This document shows, one piece after another, positions 1 through 5,310 of a DNA stretch of 5,310 nt (the first letter of the stretch is position 1; each line of letters starts with the position of its first letter). Source of the DNA: an uncultured Eubacteriales bacterium (GTDB lineage: Bacteria; Bacillota; Clostridia; Christensenellales; UBA1242); NCBI GenBank assembly GCA_948949055.1, contig CARBWQ010000077.1:1-5310 (forward strand), written 5' to 3'. The translations under genes were made by a program, and so were the position numbers. The notes under the pieces are model-generated. The model was given only the letters and a program-made list of their open reading frames with translations. It was not told the DNA's origin and did no database searches.

Positions 1-248
1 GGTTTTATGACATCATAATTTTTGCAAATATTAAAAAAATTATCATTTCTAGAAAATTCAATACATTCACTTTTAAGGTCAATTCGACTGCTCACAAAGG
101 GAATTCCATTTTCTTCGCCTCGATTGTCTATAAGAGGCTTAAAAAGAAAAACACTAAATCCCTTTTGAAGATAGTTAAATCTGCACATCAGTGCCTGTGC
201 TGTCTTAGAACTGCCCATTGCACCATATTTAAAATATAATTTGCTCAC
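1..248 (-). CDS. tdk: Thymidine kinase, type II (TK1-like), 5' part only
   Basis: Thymidine kinase transfers the gamma-phosphate of ATP to thymidine, giving dTMP in the cytosolic pyrimidine salvage pathway. The visible 82 residues start MSKLYFKYGAMGSSKT, the beta strand and P-loop typical of type II thymidine kinases. They continue with the family pattern FNYLQKG (24-30), the FKPLIDNR segment (36-43) that follows the second strand, and SSRIDL (53-58), equivalent to the usual SRIGL. The P-loop (G9 to T16) has Ser14 where many homologues have Gly before Lys15. The start is GTG at 248, chosen because AGGAG lies 5 nt upstream and because the only nearby in-frame ATG would cut the P-loop. The catalytic glutamate, lasso loop and zinc ribbon lie beyond the window edge. 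The gene follows the rnr terminator and has its own promoter. Family assignment is firm; completeness of the gene is unknown. Confidence 0.9.
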   Translation of the reverse strand, partial: MSKLYFKYGAMGSSKTAQALMCRFNYLQKGFSVFLFKPLIDNRGEENGIPFVSSRIDLKSECIEFSRNDNFFNICKNYDVIK

Positions 249-253
249 AATTT

Positions 254-258
254 CTCCT
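254..258 (-). promoter_or_regulatory. Ribosome binding site of tdk
   Basis: AGGAG (within TAAGGAGA) read on the minus strand lies 5 nt before the GTG codon at 248. It is the main reason for accepting a GTG start, since no ATG in a suitable place has such a site. Confidence 0.85.
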
Positions 259-271
259 TAGAATCAAAATA

Positions 272-300
272 ATTTTAAATAATTATAAAAATATTGTCAA
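272..300 (-). promoter_or_regulatory. Sigma-A-type promoter of tdk
   Basis: On the minus strand a perfect -35 box TTGACA (300 to 295) is followed by a 17-nt spacer and a -10 box TAAAAT (277 to 272), one base off consensus. Transcription would start near 265, giving a leader of about 17 nt that just holds the ribosome binding site. The promoter lies between the rnr terminator and tdk, so tdk is probably transcribed independently. The surrounding DNA (261-360) is extremely A/T-rich and otherwise holds nothing I recognise. Confidence 0.75.
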
Positions 301-360
301 ATAAAATTAATAATTAAAATTTTTTAAATTTATCACCTATTTTTTACAATATTAAAACAT

Positions 361-387
361 AAAAAAAGTGGCAAAACGCCACCTTTT
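361..387 (-). terminator. Intrinsic (rho-independent) terminator of rnr
   Basis: On the minus strand GTGGC (382 to 378), a five-base loop GTTTT, and GCCAC (372 to 368) form a hairpin followed by seven Ts (367 to 361). The stem can be lengthened by one G-U pair and four A-T pairs, and in that form it runs into the TAA stop of rnr at 386-388. A G/C-rich stem in otherwise A/T-rich DNA, right after a stop codon and with a U tract, is a textbook terminator. It faces the RNase R gene and separates it from tdk. The plus strand has the matching A run before the stem but a weaker, shorter T run after it, so termination in that direction is less likely. Confidence 0.92.
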
Positions 388-3115
388 AAAATTCATTATA
401 ATCTTCATCATTTATCAATGATTTTAAATTATTTCTTTTGTTTTTATATACAATATTTGCTCTTCTATTTTCTTTGTAAGCTTCTTGTCCTTCAACTTCC
501 ATACCAAGATCTTTTTCTTTGGAAGACTTATGCTTGTTGCCACGCTGCTGATTAAGGCTATCTTTATAATCTCGACTATTCTTGTAGTCTTTATTATATT
601 TTACGCCTTCAAGCATTCTTTGCCTTTTTGCACTAAGAGTTGGATTACTTTCTGCCTTTGTATAATCATCTACATCAGAGAAATAATCTTCACTATTATC
701 CATAGTTTTTTCTAGATTTGTACTAGCTCTTACAACTCTTGTCTTTCTGTCTGCACTTTGGATTCTAAATGTAACATCTTCACAAAGGCGAATTAAAGGT
801 TGATCATTTTCTCTATTTATAATAGCACAGCCAAACTTAGAGAATCCCACATTCTTCATTCCTCTTGGCAGGAGTTCTACGGCTGGAATTAAAACCTTTA
901 ATCCCTTCTCTTGATTTTCAACAAGCACGCCCAAATTATTCGCTCCACCAGCCTTTCCTTCTGCTTCGTTTAACCATTTAAAGCCACTAATGTAGCCTCT
1001 CATAACATCGCCTATATGAGCTTCGCAGTATATTGCCGAATTAATTTCAATAAACTCACGTTCTGCCTCTTTGTTTGCATCTTGCATTTGATTTGCCCAG
1101 TTTGCTATCTCAGCAACTGTTTGAGCATCTATTAGTTCTTTACCATTAATAAAACCTAAGATATTTTTATGTGTAACATAATCACTAATTCTTCTTATAG
1201 GAGAAGTTGTATGGCTATAAGCTTTGCTTTGAAGTCCAAAGTGGCTGATGTTGTCAATATTGGCAATATTATCTTCTAATATTTGAACAGGTCTAAATTT
1301 CTTTGCAAGTGCTGATGAATTCTTGTTCTTTTTATACTTAGCAAATTGCTTCTTAATAATATTTGCACTATATGGACTAGTAGAAACTGAATATTTTGCT
1401 CTGCTTTGAAGTCTAACCAAGAAATTATTAACTGCCTTTTCCTTATATGTACCCTTTACAGAAGATATAATCTTTGCTATCCCAACTGGTGAAAGGTCAC
1501 CATCAAACTGAATATTTAAATTACCAAAGAACTCATATGCTTGACCAACCCTATCTTCATTTGGCATTTGGTGAACACGATAGATATTTGGCAATTTGTT
1601 ATCTCTTGCAAACTGAGCACTTGCCTCGTTTGCAGTCAACATAAACGCCTCTATAACCTTATGATAATGACAATTTTCTTGTGGTTCTATATCCAAAATT
1701 TCACTCAAATCATCATTGAAGACCACATCATACTCATTTTTAGTATCAAAATTAATAATATGGCGTTTATTAAATCCCTTCCAAAGAATATCACTAGCCT
1801 TTGCATTTAATATTACCTGCTCATCTTTGCTTAATTCTCCATTACTGCACTTGGATTTAAGTTCTGATAATGAAATTGGATTTTGGTCACAAATAGCCTG
1901 TGCTTTTTCATAACTATATTTTTCTTTACTATTTATAACTGCGTCCATGATTACACTAGATTTAGGCAATCCAGTATTCTCATCAACAATAGTTTTAATT
2001 ACAAAAGCCAACCTATCAACATTTGGATTTAACGAGCAAATTCCAGTAGAAAGTTGTGGTGGTAAAATATTATAAGCTCTATTTGGTGCATAGGTGGTAA
2101 AACCAGATGTCAAATATCTCTTTCCTATCTCACTTTTAAGATCGACATATTTTGTAACATTTGCAACAGCAGTATAGACAACTAAATTACCCTCTTTATC
2201 ATAAGTTGAATAAATCGCGTCATCCATATCTTTGCAGGTCGCAGGATCAACTGTTGTAAAGCAAAGTCCTCTAAGGTCAACAACCCTTTCGCCACCCTTT
2301 TGCAATATCTTTCCATTTTCATCAATTAAAGTTTTGCCTGAAAGGTCAACTTCTGTCGGAATGATTTCAAGTTCCTTTTCAATTACCTCATCACTCCATG
2401 ACATATTTGCACCATGAGCTTCTGCAATAGCCTCATATTCATGAATAGGATTTCCTGCATCACCTTTGATTTCAGTAATAAAGCCACAGGCTGGAAGACC
2501 ACTTTCCTCATCTTGAACAACCGATAAAAGACAAATCTTATCTTGGTATTTACTTAAAGTATTTTTATCATTTAAAATTGTAATGTTTCTCTTGAAACGT
2601 TTATCATTAGGTATAAAAACAAGACTATCGTGACTAACTTTTACAACTCTACCTAGTATTGAATTTGGGTCATGCTTAGGTGATCTTTCACCGATAATAG
2701 ATTCTTGATCATTTTCAAGTTTTGACACAATAAAAGGTCTACGAACATTGCCATCATCTGTAAAGGCAATGTTGACTCTTTCATTTGATCTATATCCTTT
2801 TATATCTTCTGGGAAAAGAGCATGTTGATGATTATCGCCATCTATTAAGGCGTAACCATTTTTGCCACGCATAACGAGCGTGCCACTAAAAAGTTCACTT
2901 GGCTGAGCAAGAGCATAGCCAGATTTAACTGATATTCTACCACTAGCTTTAAGCATTGAGATAGCTTTATCAAACTTGTTGCCACTTGAAACAACTTTCT
3001 TTTTAACAAGTGACGCACGCAAGGTAGCCAAATCTTTATTCGATTTCAAAACTTCTTTAAAAACTTTTTCTCGAATTTTGACAAAACCGTCATTATTAAA
3101 TCTCTTAACTCCCAT
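386..3115 (-). CDS. rnr: Ribonuclease R (RNB-family 3'-5' exoribonuclease)
   Basis: RNase R is a processive 3'-5' hydrolytic exoribonuclease that degrades structured RNA in mRNA turnover, rRNA quality control and, in many bacteria, trans-translation with tmRNA and SmpB. The 909 residues show an N-terminal winged-helix-like segment (about 10-70), cold-shock/OB domains (about 76-120 and 152-220), the RNB catalytic domain (about 280-655), an S1 domain (about 700-795) and a charged tail. The metal-binding aspartates are all present in TVDPATCKDMDDA: D290, D296, D298 and D299. Further family signatures are LPPQLSTGICSLNP (351-364), HKVIEAFMLTANEA (485-498), YRVHQMP (512-518) and HFGL...YSHTTSPIRR (625-642). 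The ATG at 3115 was chosen over the TTG at 3154 because AGGGGAG lies 6 nt upstream of it and the TTG falls in a possible -10 box. Length and the winged helix favour RNase R over the shorter RNase II. Oddities are a basic insertion of about 43 residues at 577-623, an extra loop in the S1 domain at about 713-727, and a roughly 110-residue hydrophilic tail. Confidence 0.95.
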   Translation of the reverse strand: MGVKRFNNDGFVKIREKVFKEVLKSNKDLATLRASLVKKKVVSSGNKFDKAISMLKASGRISVKSGYALAQPSELFSGTLVMRGKNGYALIDGDNHQHALFPEDIKGYRSNERVNIAFTDDGNVRRPFIVSKLENDQESIIGERSPKHDPNSILGRVVKVSHDSLVFIPNDKRFKRNITILNDKNTLSKYQDKICLLSVVQDEESGLPACGFITEIKGDAGNPIHEYEAIAEAHGANMSWSDEVIEKELEIIPTEVDLSGKTLIDENGKILQKGGERVVDLRGLCFTTVDPATCKDMDDAIYSTYDKEGNLVVYTAVANVTKYVDLKSEIGKRYLTSGFTTYAPNRAYNILPPQLSTGICSLNPNVDRLAFVIKTIVDENTGLPKSSVIMDAVINSKEKYSYEKAQAICDQNPISLSELKSKCSNGELSKDEQVILNAKASDILWKGFNKRHIINFDTKNEYDVVFNDDLSEILDIEPQENCHYHKVIEAFMLTANEASAQFARDNKLPNIYRVHQMPNEDRVGQAYEFFGNLNIQFDGDLSPVGIAKIISSVKGTYKEKAVNNFLVRLQSRAKYSVSTSPYSANIIKKQFAKYKKNKNSSALAKKFRPVQILEDNIANIDNISHFGLQSKAYSHTTSPIRRISDYVTHKNILGFINGKELIDAQTVAEIANWANQMQDANKEAEREFIEINSAIYCEAHIGDVMRGYISGFKWLNEAEGKAGGANNLGVLVENQEKGLKVLIPAVELLPRGMKNVGFSKFGCAIINRENDQPLIRLCEDVTFRIQSADRKTRVVRASTNLEKTMDNSEDYFSDVDDYTKAESNPTLSAKRQRMLEGVKYNKDYKNSRDYKDSLNQQRGNKHKSSKEKDLGMEVEGQEAYKENRRANIVYKNKRNNLKSLINDEDYNEF

Positions 3116-3121
3116 TACTTT

Positions 3122-3128
3122 CTCCCCT
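3122..3128 (-). promoter_or_regulatory. Ribosome binding site that sets the rnr start
   Basis: AGGGGAG read on the minus strand lies 6 nt before the ATG at 3115. The in-frame TTG at 3154 has only an A-rich stretch before it, without a recognisable Shine-Dalgarno sequence. The protein therefore most likely begins MGVKRF, 13 residues shorter than the longest open frame. Confidence 0.85.
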
Positions 3129-3150
3129 AGTTTAATATTTGAAATCGCAT

Positions 3151-3179
3151 ACAATATTTTTTTAAGTTTATTGTTGCAA
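3151..3179 (-). promoter_or_regulatory. Candidate promoter of rnr (weak match)
   Basis: On the minus strand TTGCAA (3179 to 3174), a 17-nt spacer and TATTGT (3156 to 3151) match the sigma-A pattern with ideal spacing but only moderate box quality (four of six bases in each box). Transcription would start near 3144, giving a leader of about 28 nt that contains the AGGGGAG site. An alternative is TTGATT about 20 bases further upstream with TAAACT after an 18-nt spacer. In such A/T-rich DNA either match could be chance. Confidence 0.4.
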
Positions 3180-3218
3180 CCAAAGATTAATCAAACATAG
3201 CGCCATTTTAATTTAAGC

Positions 3219-3235
3219 AATATTTGACAGATATT
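3219..3235 (+). promoter_or_regulatory. 17-bp imperfect dyad in the divergent intergenic region (possible operator)
   Basis: The sequence AATATTTGACAGATATT is symmetric about 3227: seven of the eight base pairs of the half-sites match (AATATyTG / CArATATT). It lies between the divergent rnr gene and the PLP/radical SAM operon, upstream of both candidate promoters, where a regulator could bind. It contains a TTGACA, but no -10 box follows at a proper distance. No regulator gene is visible nearby, and A/T-rich DNA produces such dyads by chance fairly often. Confidence 0.25.
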
Positions 3236-3342
3236 TCTAATCAAAAATGTTTTGCTAAATTATTACTCACCTAGTTTATTTTAGTGTAGCATATTCAGCA
3301 AAAAATTTCAATATAAAATTTAATTTAATTATAATATTTTTC

Positions 3343-3371
3343 TTGACAAACAAAAAGCAGTGTGTTATTAT
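3343..3371 (+). promoter_or_regulatory. Strong sigma-A-type promoter of the PLP enzyme/radical SAM operon
   Basis: A perfect -35 box TTGACA (3343-3348), a 17-nt spacer, and TATTAT (3366-3371) preceded by TGT (3363-3365), which is an extended -10 motif. The 42 bases just upstream (3301-3342) contain only two bases that are not A or T, resembling an UP element. Transcription would start near 3378, leaving a leader of about 25 nt before the ATG at 3403, too short for a riboswitch. The TTG that opens the longest reading frame of the next gene is the first half of this -35 box, so that TTG cannot be the start for transcripts made here. Confidence 0.82.
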
Positions 3372-3393
3372 CAAAATAGAAATATCAGATTTT

Positions 3394-3397
3394 GAGG
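3394..3397 (+). promoter_or_regulatory. Ribosome binding site that sets the start of the PLP-fold gene
   Basis: GAGG (in TGAGGT) lies 5 nt before the ATG at 3403. It supports that ATG over the in-frame TTG 60 nt upstream, which lies in the promoter. Confidence 0.75.
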
Positions 3398-3402
3398 TAA
3401 AT

Positions 3403-4479
3403 ATGGCGTTAAAAAATACATTTCTTTTTAATCAAGGGAATTTAATTGACAACTTTAAAAATTTCAACAAACTTGGAAAAATTAGTTATCCTTTGAAGAC
3501 CAATTCACAAACTATCATTATTGAAACGCTTAAACCTCTAATTGAAAATGATGACAACTATTTTGCAATAAGCACAACATCTCATTTTAAATTTTTACAA
3601 CAAAACAACATTTCACCTCAAAAGATGTCTTGTATAAATGTACTTACAAGCGACGAAACTATAAAAAATTTCTATGAAAAAGGTATAAGATTTTTTACAT
3701 TTGATAATTTAACTAGCCTTGAAAACTTTTTAAAATATGCAGAAAGTAAAGATTTAAAAGTAAGTATCAGAATTTCAATCAATCAAATTTTTAACTCTAA
3801 CTATCACCTAGGGGCAAGTTTAGATGATACTTTAAAAATGCTAAATATGTTAAAAGAAAGAAACATAGACTTTGGAATCAGTTTTTATCTTCCATTAAAA
3901 ATTAAAAGAAATCCAAAATCTTTAAAAATAATATCAAATTATATTATTAAAAATTTTAAAAATAGCAAATTAAAATTTGTTTGTATGGCAGGACTTTTAA
4001 TGCCAGATTCCATTGACAAATGTATATTTAAAGATATCAAAAATAATCTCTCAATAAACGATATTTACCTTGAACCTGGTGAATATATGTTAAATAATAC
4101 GTTAGACTTACAAACAGAGATTATAAGAACAATCTACGATCGCCACACTAAATTAGTTATTCAAAATGGAATTTTCAGTGGAATGCTTGATAAATTAATT
4201 TTAAATAAGAAGTTTGACTTTTATATTAAAAATGGACAAACTATAATTAACATTTTGACGAAACCAAAAATTAATTATAAAAAATTATATGTCTTTGGAG
4301 GTTCTGGTGACAGCAGTGATTTCTTAGGCAAATATTACATAGACAAAAAGTACCTATCACTTTTAACAACTAGTTCTAATATCTATATCAAAAATGTTGG
4401 GGCATACTTTCAAGAGTTCTACCTTTCGCATGGTGAAGAGTACAAATATATCTATAAAATCATAGGAGAAAAAAAATGA
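3403..4479 (+). CDS. Divergent fold-type III PLP-dependent decarboxylase-like protein
   Basis: The 358 residues resemble the alanine racemase-fold amino acid decarboxylases (ornithine, arginine, diaminopimelate, carboxynorspermidine). These have an N-terminal PLP-binding TIM barrel and a C-terminal beta domain. Landmarks in order: YPLKTNS (29-35), with K32 as the expected PLP lysine; FAISTTSHFKFL (54-65), like the usual fDvaS..El..l; FFTFDNLTSLENF (97-109); VSIRISIN (120-127); FGISFYL (157-163); YLEPGEYML (222-230); VFGGSGDSSDFL (297-308); and VGAYFQEF (332-339). Several classical residues have changed. The His that stacks on the PLP ring is probably Y162, the Arg of EPGR is E227, the Gly-rich phosphate loop appears as MAGL (195-198), and the Cys of the CDSxD motif is G302. 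D303 and Y335 remain. It may be a decarboxylase with a new substrate, another PLP reaction, or a non-catalytic relative. The first gene of an operon, it overlaps the radical SAM gene by 4 nt. No specific substrate can be assigned. Confidence 0.72.
   Translation: MALKNTFLFNQGNLIDNFKNFNKLGKISYPLKTNSQTIIIETLKPLIENDDNYFAISTTSHFKFLQQNNISPQKMSCINVLTSDETIKNFYEKGIRFFTFDNLTSLENFLKYAESKDLKVSIRISINQIFNSNYHLGASLDDTLKMLNMLKERNIDFGISFYLPLKIKRNPKSLKIISNYIIKNFKNSKLKFVCMAGLLMPDSIDKCIFKDIKNNLSINDIYLEPGEYMLNNTLDLQTEIIRTIYDRHTKLVIQNGIFSGMLDKLILNKKFDFYIKNGQTIINILTKPKINYKKLYVFGGSGDSSDFLGKYYIDKKYLSLLTTSSNIYIKNVGAYFQEFYLSHGEEYKYIYKIIGEKK
4464..4468 (+). promoter_or_regulatory. Ribosome binding site of the radical SAM gene, inside the upstream gene
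   Basis: AGGAG lies 7 nt before the ATG at 4476 and inside the last codons of the PLP-fold gene. Together with the ATGA stop/start overlap (4476-4479) it indicates efficient, coupled translation of the two proteins. Confidence 0.88.
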
Positions 4480-5310
4480 AATTCAAATTATTCAGTGTAG
4501 TTGTAGGTAATGAAGCTTGCATCGCATCCTGCCCTTTTTGTGTATCTGGATGTAAACCTACAAAAGAAAACATGGTAAGTCCAAAGGTAAATTTCAGAAA
4601 CTTTAATATAGCATGCAATCTTGCAAATAGAAGTGGAATTGATACAGTTATGCTTACAAGTCGTGGTGAGCCCCTGCTTTTCCCAGAGCAAATCACTGAT
4701 TATCTCACCCATCTTAGCAAATTTAACTTTCCTTTTATTGAGCTTCAAACTAATTGTATTTTAGCTTCAAAAAATAGAGAAAAATATGACAGCTATCTTA
4801 AAAAATGGTATGATTTAGGACTTACAACCATTACAATATCTGTTGTTAGTCACAAAAAAGAAATTAATCAAAAAATTTATCAACCTGAGAGTGACTACAT
4901 TGATTTGCCAGAGCTAATTAGTTATCTGCATCAAATAGGCTTTTCACTTAGACTTACTTGTGTAATGTGCAAAGGAATGATGGATAGTAGAAAAAAGGTA
5001 GAAGAATTTATTAAATTTGCAAAAGACAATAAAGTAGAACAGGTAACACTTCGACCGGTAAATGATGAATTCAGAAGAAAATCTGCTCACGACTGGATTG
5101 AAATTAACAAATTAAGTGATGAAATTAAAGAAGATATAAGAAATTATCTAGACGAGGCCGGAACAAAACTTTTATATCTCGATAGAATTGGTAGTGTTTA
5201 CGATATAAATGGACAAAACGTCATGTATTCATTGCCTTTAAATATCAATACACGTGATCAAAATCCCGAAAATGGCAGACAATTAATTTTCTTCCCTGAT
5301 GGTCATATTA
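4476..5310 (+). CDS. Radical SAM enzyme, 3' end outside the window
   Basis: The 278 visible residues form a radical SAM barrel. Such enzymes use a 4Fe-4S cluster to cleave S-adenosylmethionine and start a radical reaction. The cluster motif CIASCPFC gives C15, C19 and C22 (CxxxCxxC with an aromatic residue before the last Cys), and a fourth cysteine, C26, follows closely. SRGEPLL (62-68) is the usual GGEP motif that contacts SAM, with Arg in place of the first Gly. ELQTNC (89-94) matches the QTNG strand with Cys for Gly. TITISV (118-123) and VTLRPV (190-195) match later barrel strands, and LRLTCVMCKGMMD (158-170) resembles the MoaA-like pattern around strand five. The ATG overlaps the stop of the preceding gene, so the two probably share a pathway. 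The C-terminal part, which might carry extra cluster cysteines, is missing. The overall fold is secure; the reaction, substrate and subfamily are not recognised. Confidence 0.88.
   Translation, partial: MKFKLFSVVVGNEACIASCPFCVSGCKPTKENMVSPKVNFRNFNIACNLANRSGIDTVMLTSRGEPLLFPEQITDYLTHLSKFNFPFIELQTNCILASKNREKYDSYLKKWYDLGLTTITISVVSHKKEINQKIYQPESDYIDLPELISYLHQIGFSLRLTCVMCKGMMDSRKKVEEFIKFAKDNKVEQVTLRPVNDEFRRKSAHDWIEINKLSDEIKEDIRNYLDEAGTKLLYLDRIGSVYDINGQNVMYSLPLNINTRDQNPENGRQLIFFPDGHI

Larger units (their letters stand above)
3116..3402. other. Divergent intergenic region, 287 nt
   Basis: This region separates the start codons of rnr (leftward) and the PLP/radical SAM operon (rightward). It holds the two promoters, the ribosome binding sites and the 17-bp dyad listed separately. 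Two short perfect palindromes, GTTGCAAC (3173-3180) and GATTAATC (3185-3192), sit at and just upstream of the candidate rnr -35 box. I found no small open reading frame with a ribosome binding site and no tRNA-like or stable GC-rich hairpin here. Confidence 0.7.

Noticed and set aside
485..715. Plus-strand open frame encoding a hydrophobic peptide of 76 residues
   Set aside because: It lies wholly opposite the rnr coding sequence and has no ribosome binding site or promoter. Its hydrophobic look follows from being antisense to Lys/Glu/Asp-rich tail codons.
1541..2417. Several short plus-strand open frames opposite rnr
   Set aside because: All are antisense to conserved RNase R domains, with no start signals or family resemblance.
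2976..3200. Plus-strand open frame of 74 residues reaching into the intergenic region
   Set aside because: It is antisense to the N-terminus of rnr and its leader, with no ribosome binding site or recognisable family.
3224..3252. A second perfect TTGACA on the plus strand at 3224-3229
   Set aside because: No acceptable -10 box follows at 16-18 nt (the bases there read ATGTTT or TGTTTT), so it is probably not a promoter.
3307..3335. TATAAT at 3330-3335 as an alternative rightward promoter
   Set aside because: The -10 box is perfect, but the matching -35 position reads TTCAAT, a poor match. The promoter at 3343-3371 is far better.
3403..4479. Naming the PLP-fold gene as lysA, speC/odc or nspC
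   Set aside because: Too many of the substrate- and cofactor-binding residues that define these families are changed to support any specific name.
4471..4500. Possible use of TGA as tryptophan (Mycoplasma-type code)
   Set aside because: TGG serves as the tryptophan codon and the TGA at 4477-4479 makes a normal ATGA stop/start overlap. Reading through would add only six residues before a TAG, so the test is not decisive, but nothing favours recoding.
4460..4748. Two minus-strand open frames opposite the radical SAM gene
   Set aside because: They are antisense to the cluster-binding and SAM-binding motifs of a clearly real gene and lack start signals.
4476..5310. Calling the radical SAM protein MoaA, PqqE or a peptide-modifying maturase
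   Set aside because: The resemblance is limited to general barrel motifs, the C-terminal region is missing, and no precursor peptide or molybdenum-cofactor gene is visible.

Overview
The window comes from a low-GC bacterium that uses the standard code. It is most likely a Firmicutes-like (Bacillota or relative) lineage, judging from AT-rich DNA, strong AGGAG-type ribosome binding sites, sigma-A-type promoters with 17-nt spacers, and a Firmicutes-style type II thymidine kinase. This assignment rests on general features, and no species can be named. There are four protein genes in two divergent groups. No RNA gene, mobile element, CRISPR array or long repeat was found.

Left side, minus strand: the 5' part of a thymidine kinase gene (tdk, 1-248, cut by the window edge) has a GTG start and its own near-consensus promoter at 272-300. 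Upstream of it lies a complete RNase R gene (rnr, 386-3115, 909 aa), which ends in an intrinsic terminator at 361-387. The two genes are therefore probably separate transcription units. RNase R keeps all four catalytic aspartates but carries an unusual lysine-rich insertion just before a conserved active-site signature.

Centre: a 287-nt AT-rich divergent intergenic region (3116-3402) holds a weak candidate rnr promoter, a 17-bp imperfect dyad, and a very good rightward promoter (TTGACA, 17 nt, TATTAT with an extended -10 TG, behind a nearly pure A/T stretch). For both divergent genes, the longest open frame begins at a TTG that lies inside a promoter element. Start codons were therefore moved to the downstream ATGs that have good ribosome binding sites.

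Right side, plus strand: a two-gene (or longer) operon. The first gene (3403-4479, 358 aa) encodes a divergent homologue of fold-type III PLP-dependent decarboxylases (ornithine/diaminopimelate decarboxylase superfamily). It keeps the PLP lysine but has lost several other classical active-site residues. The second (4476 to beyond the window) encodes a radical SAM enzyme with a CxxxCxxC cluster motif. The genes overlap by ATGA, so they are probably translationally coupled and work in one pathway. That pathway cannot be named from the sequence. This pair is the most novel content of the window and may be a small biosynthetic or modification system; what lies beyond position 5310 would be the key to it.
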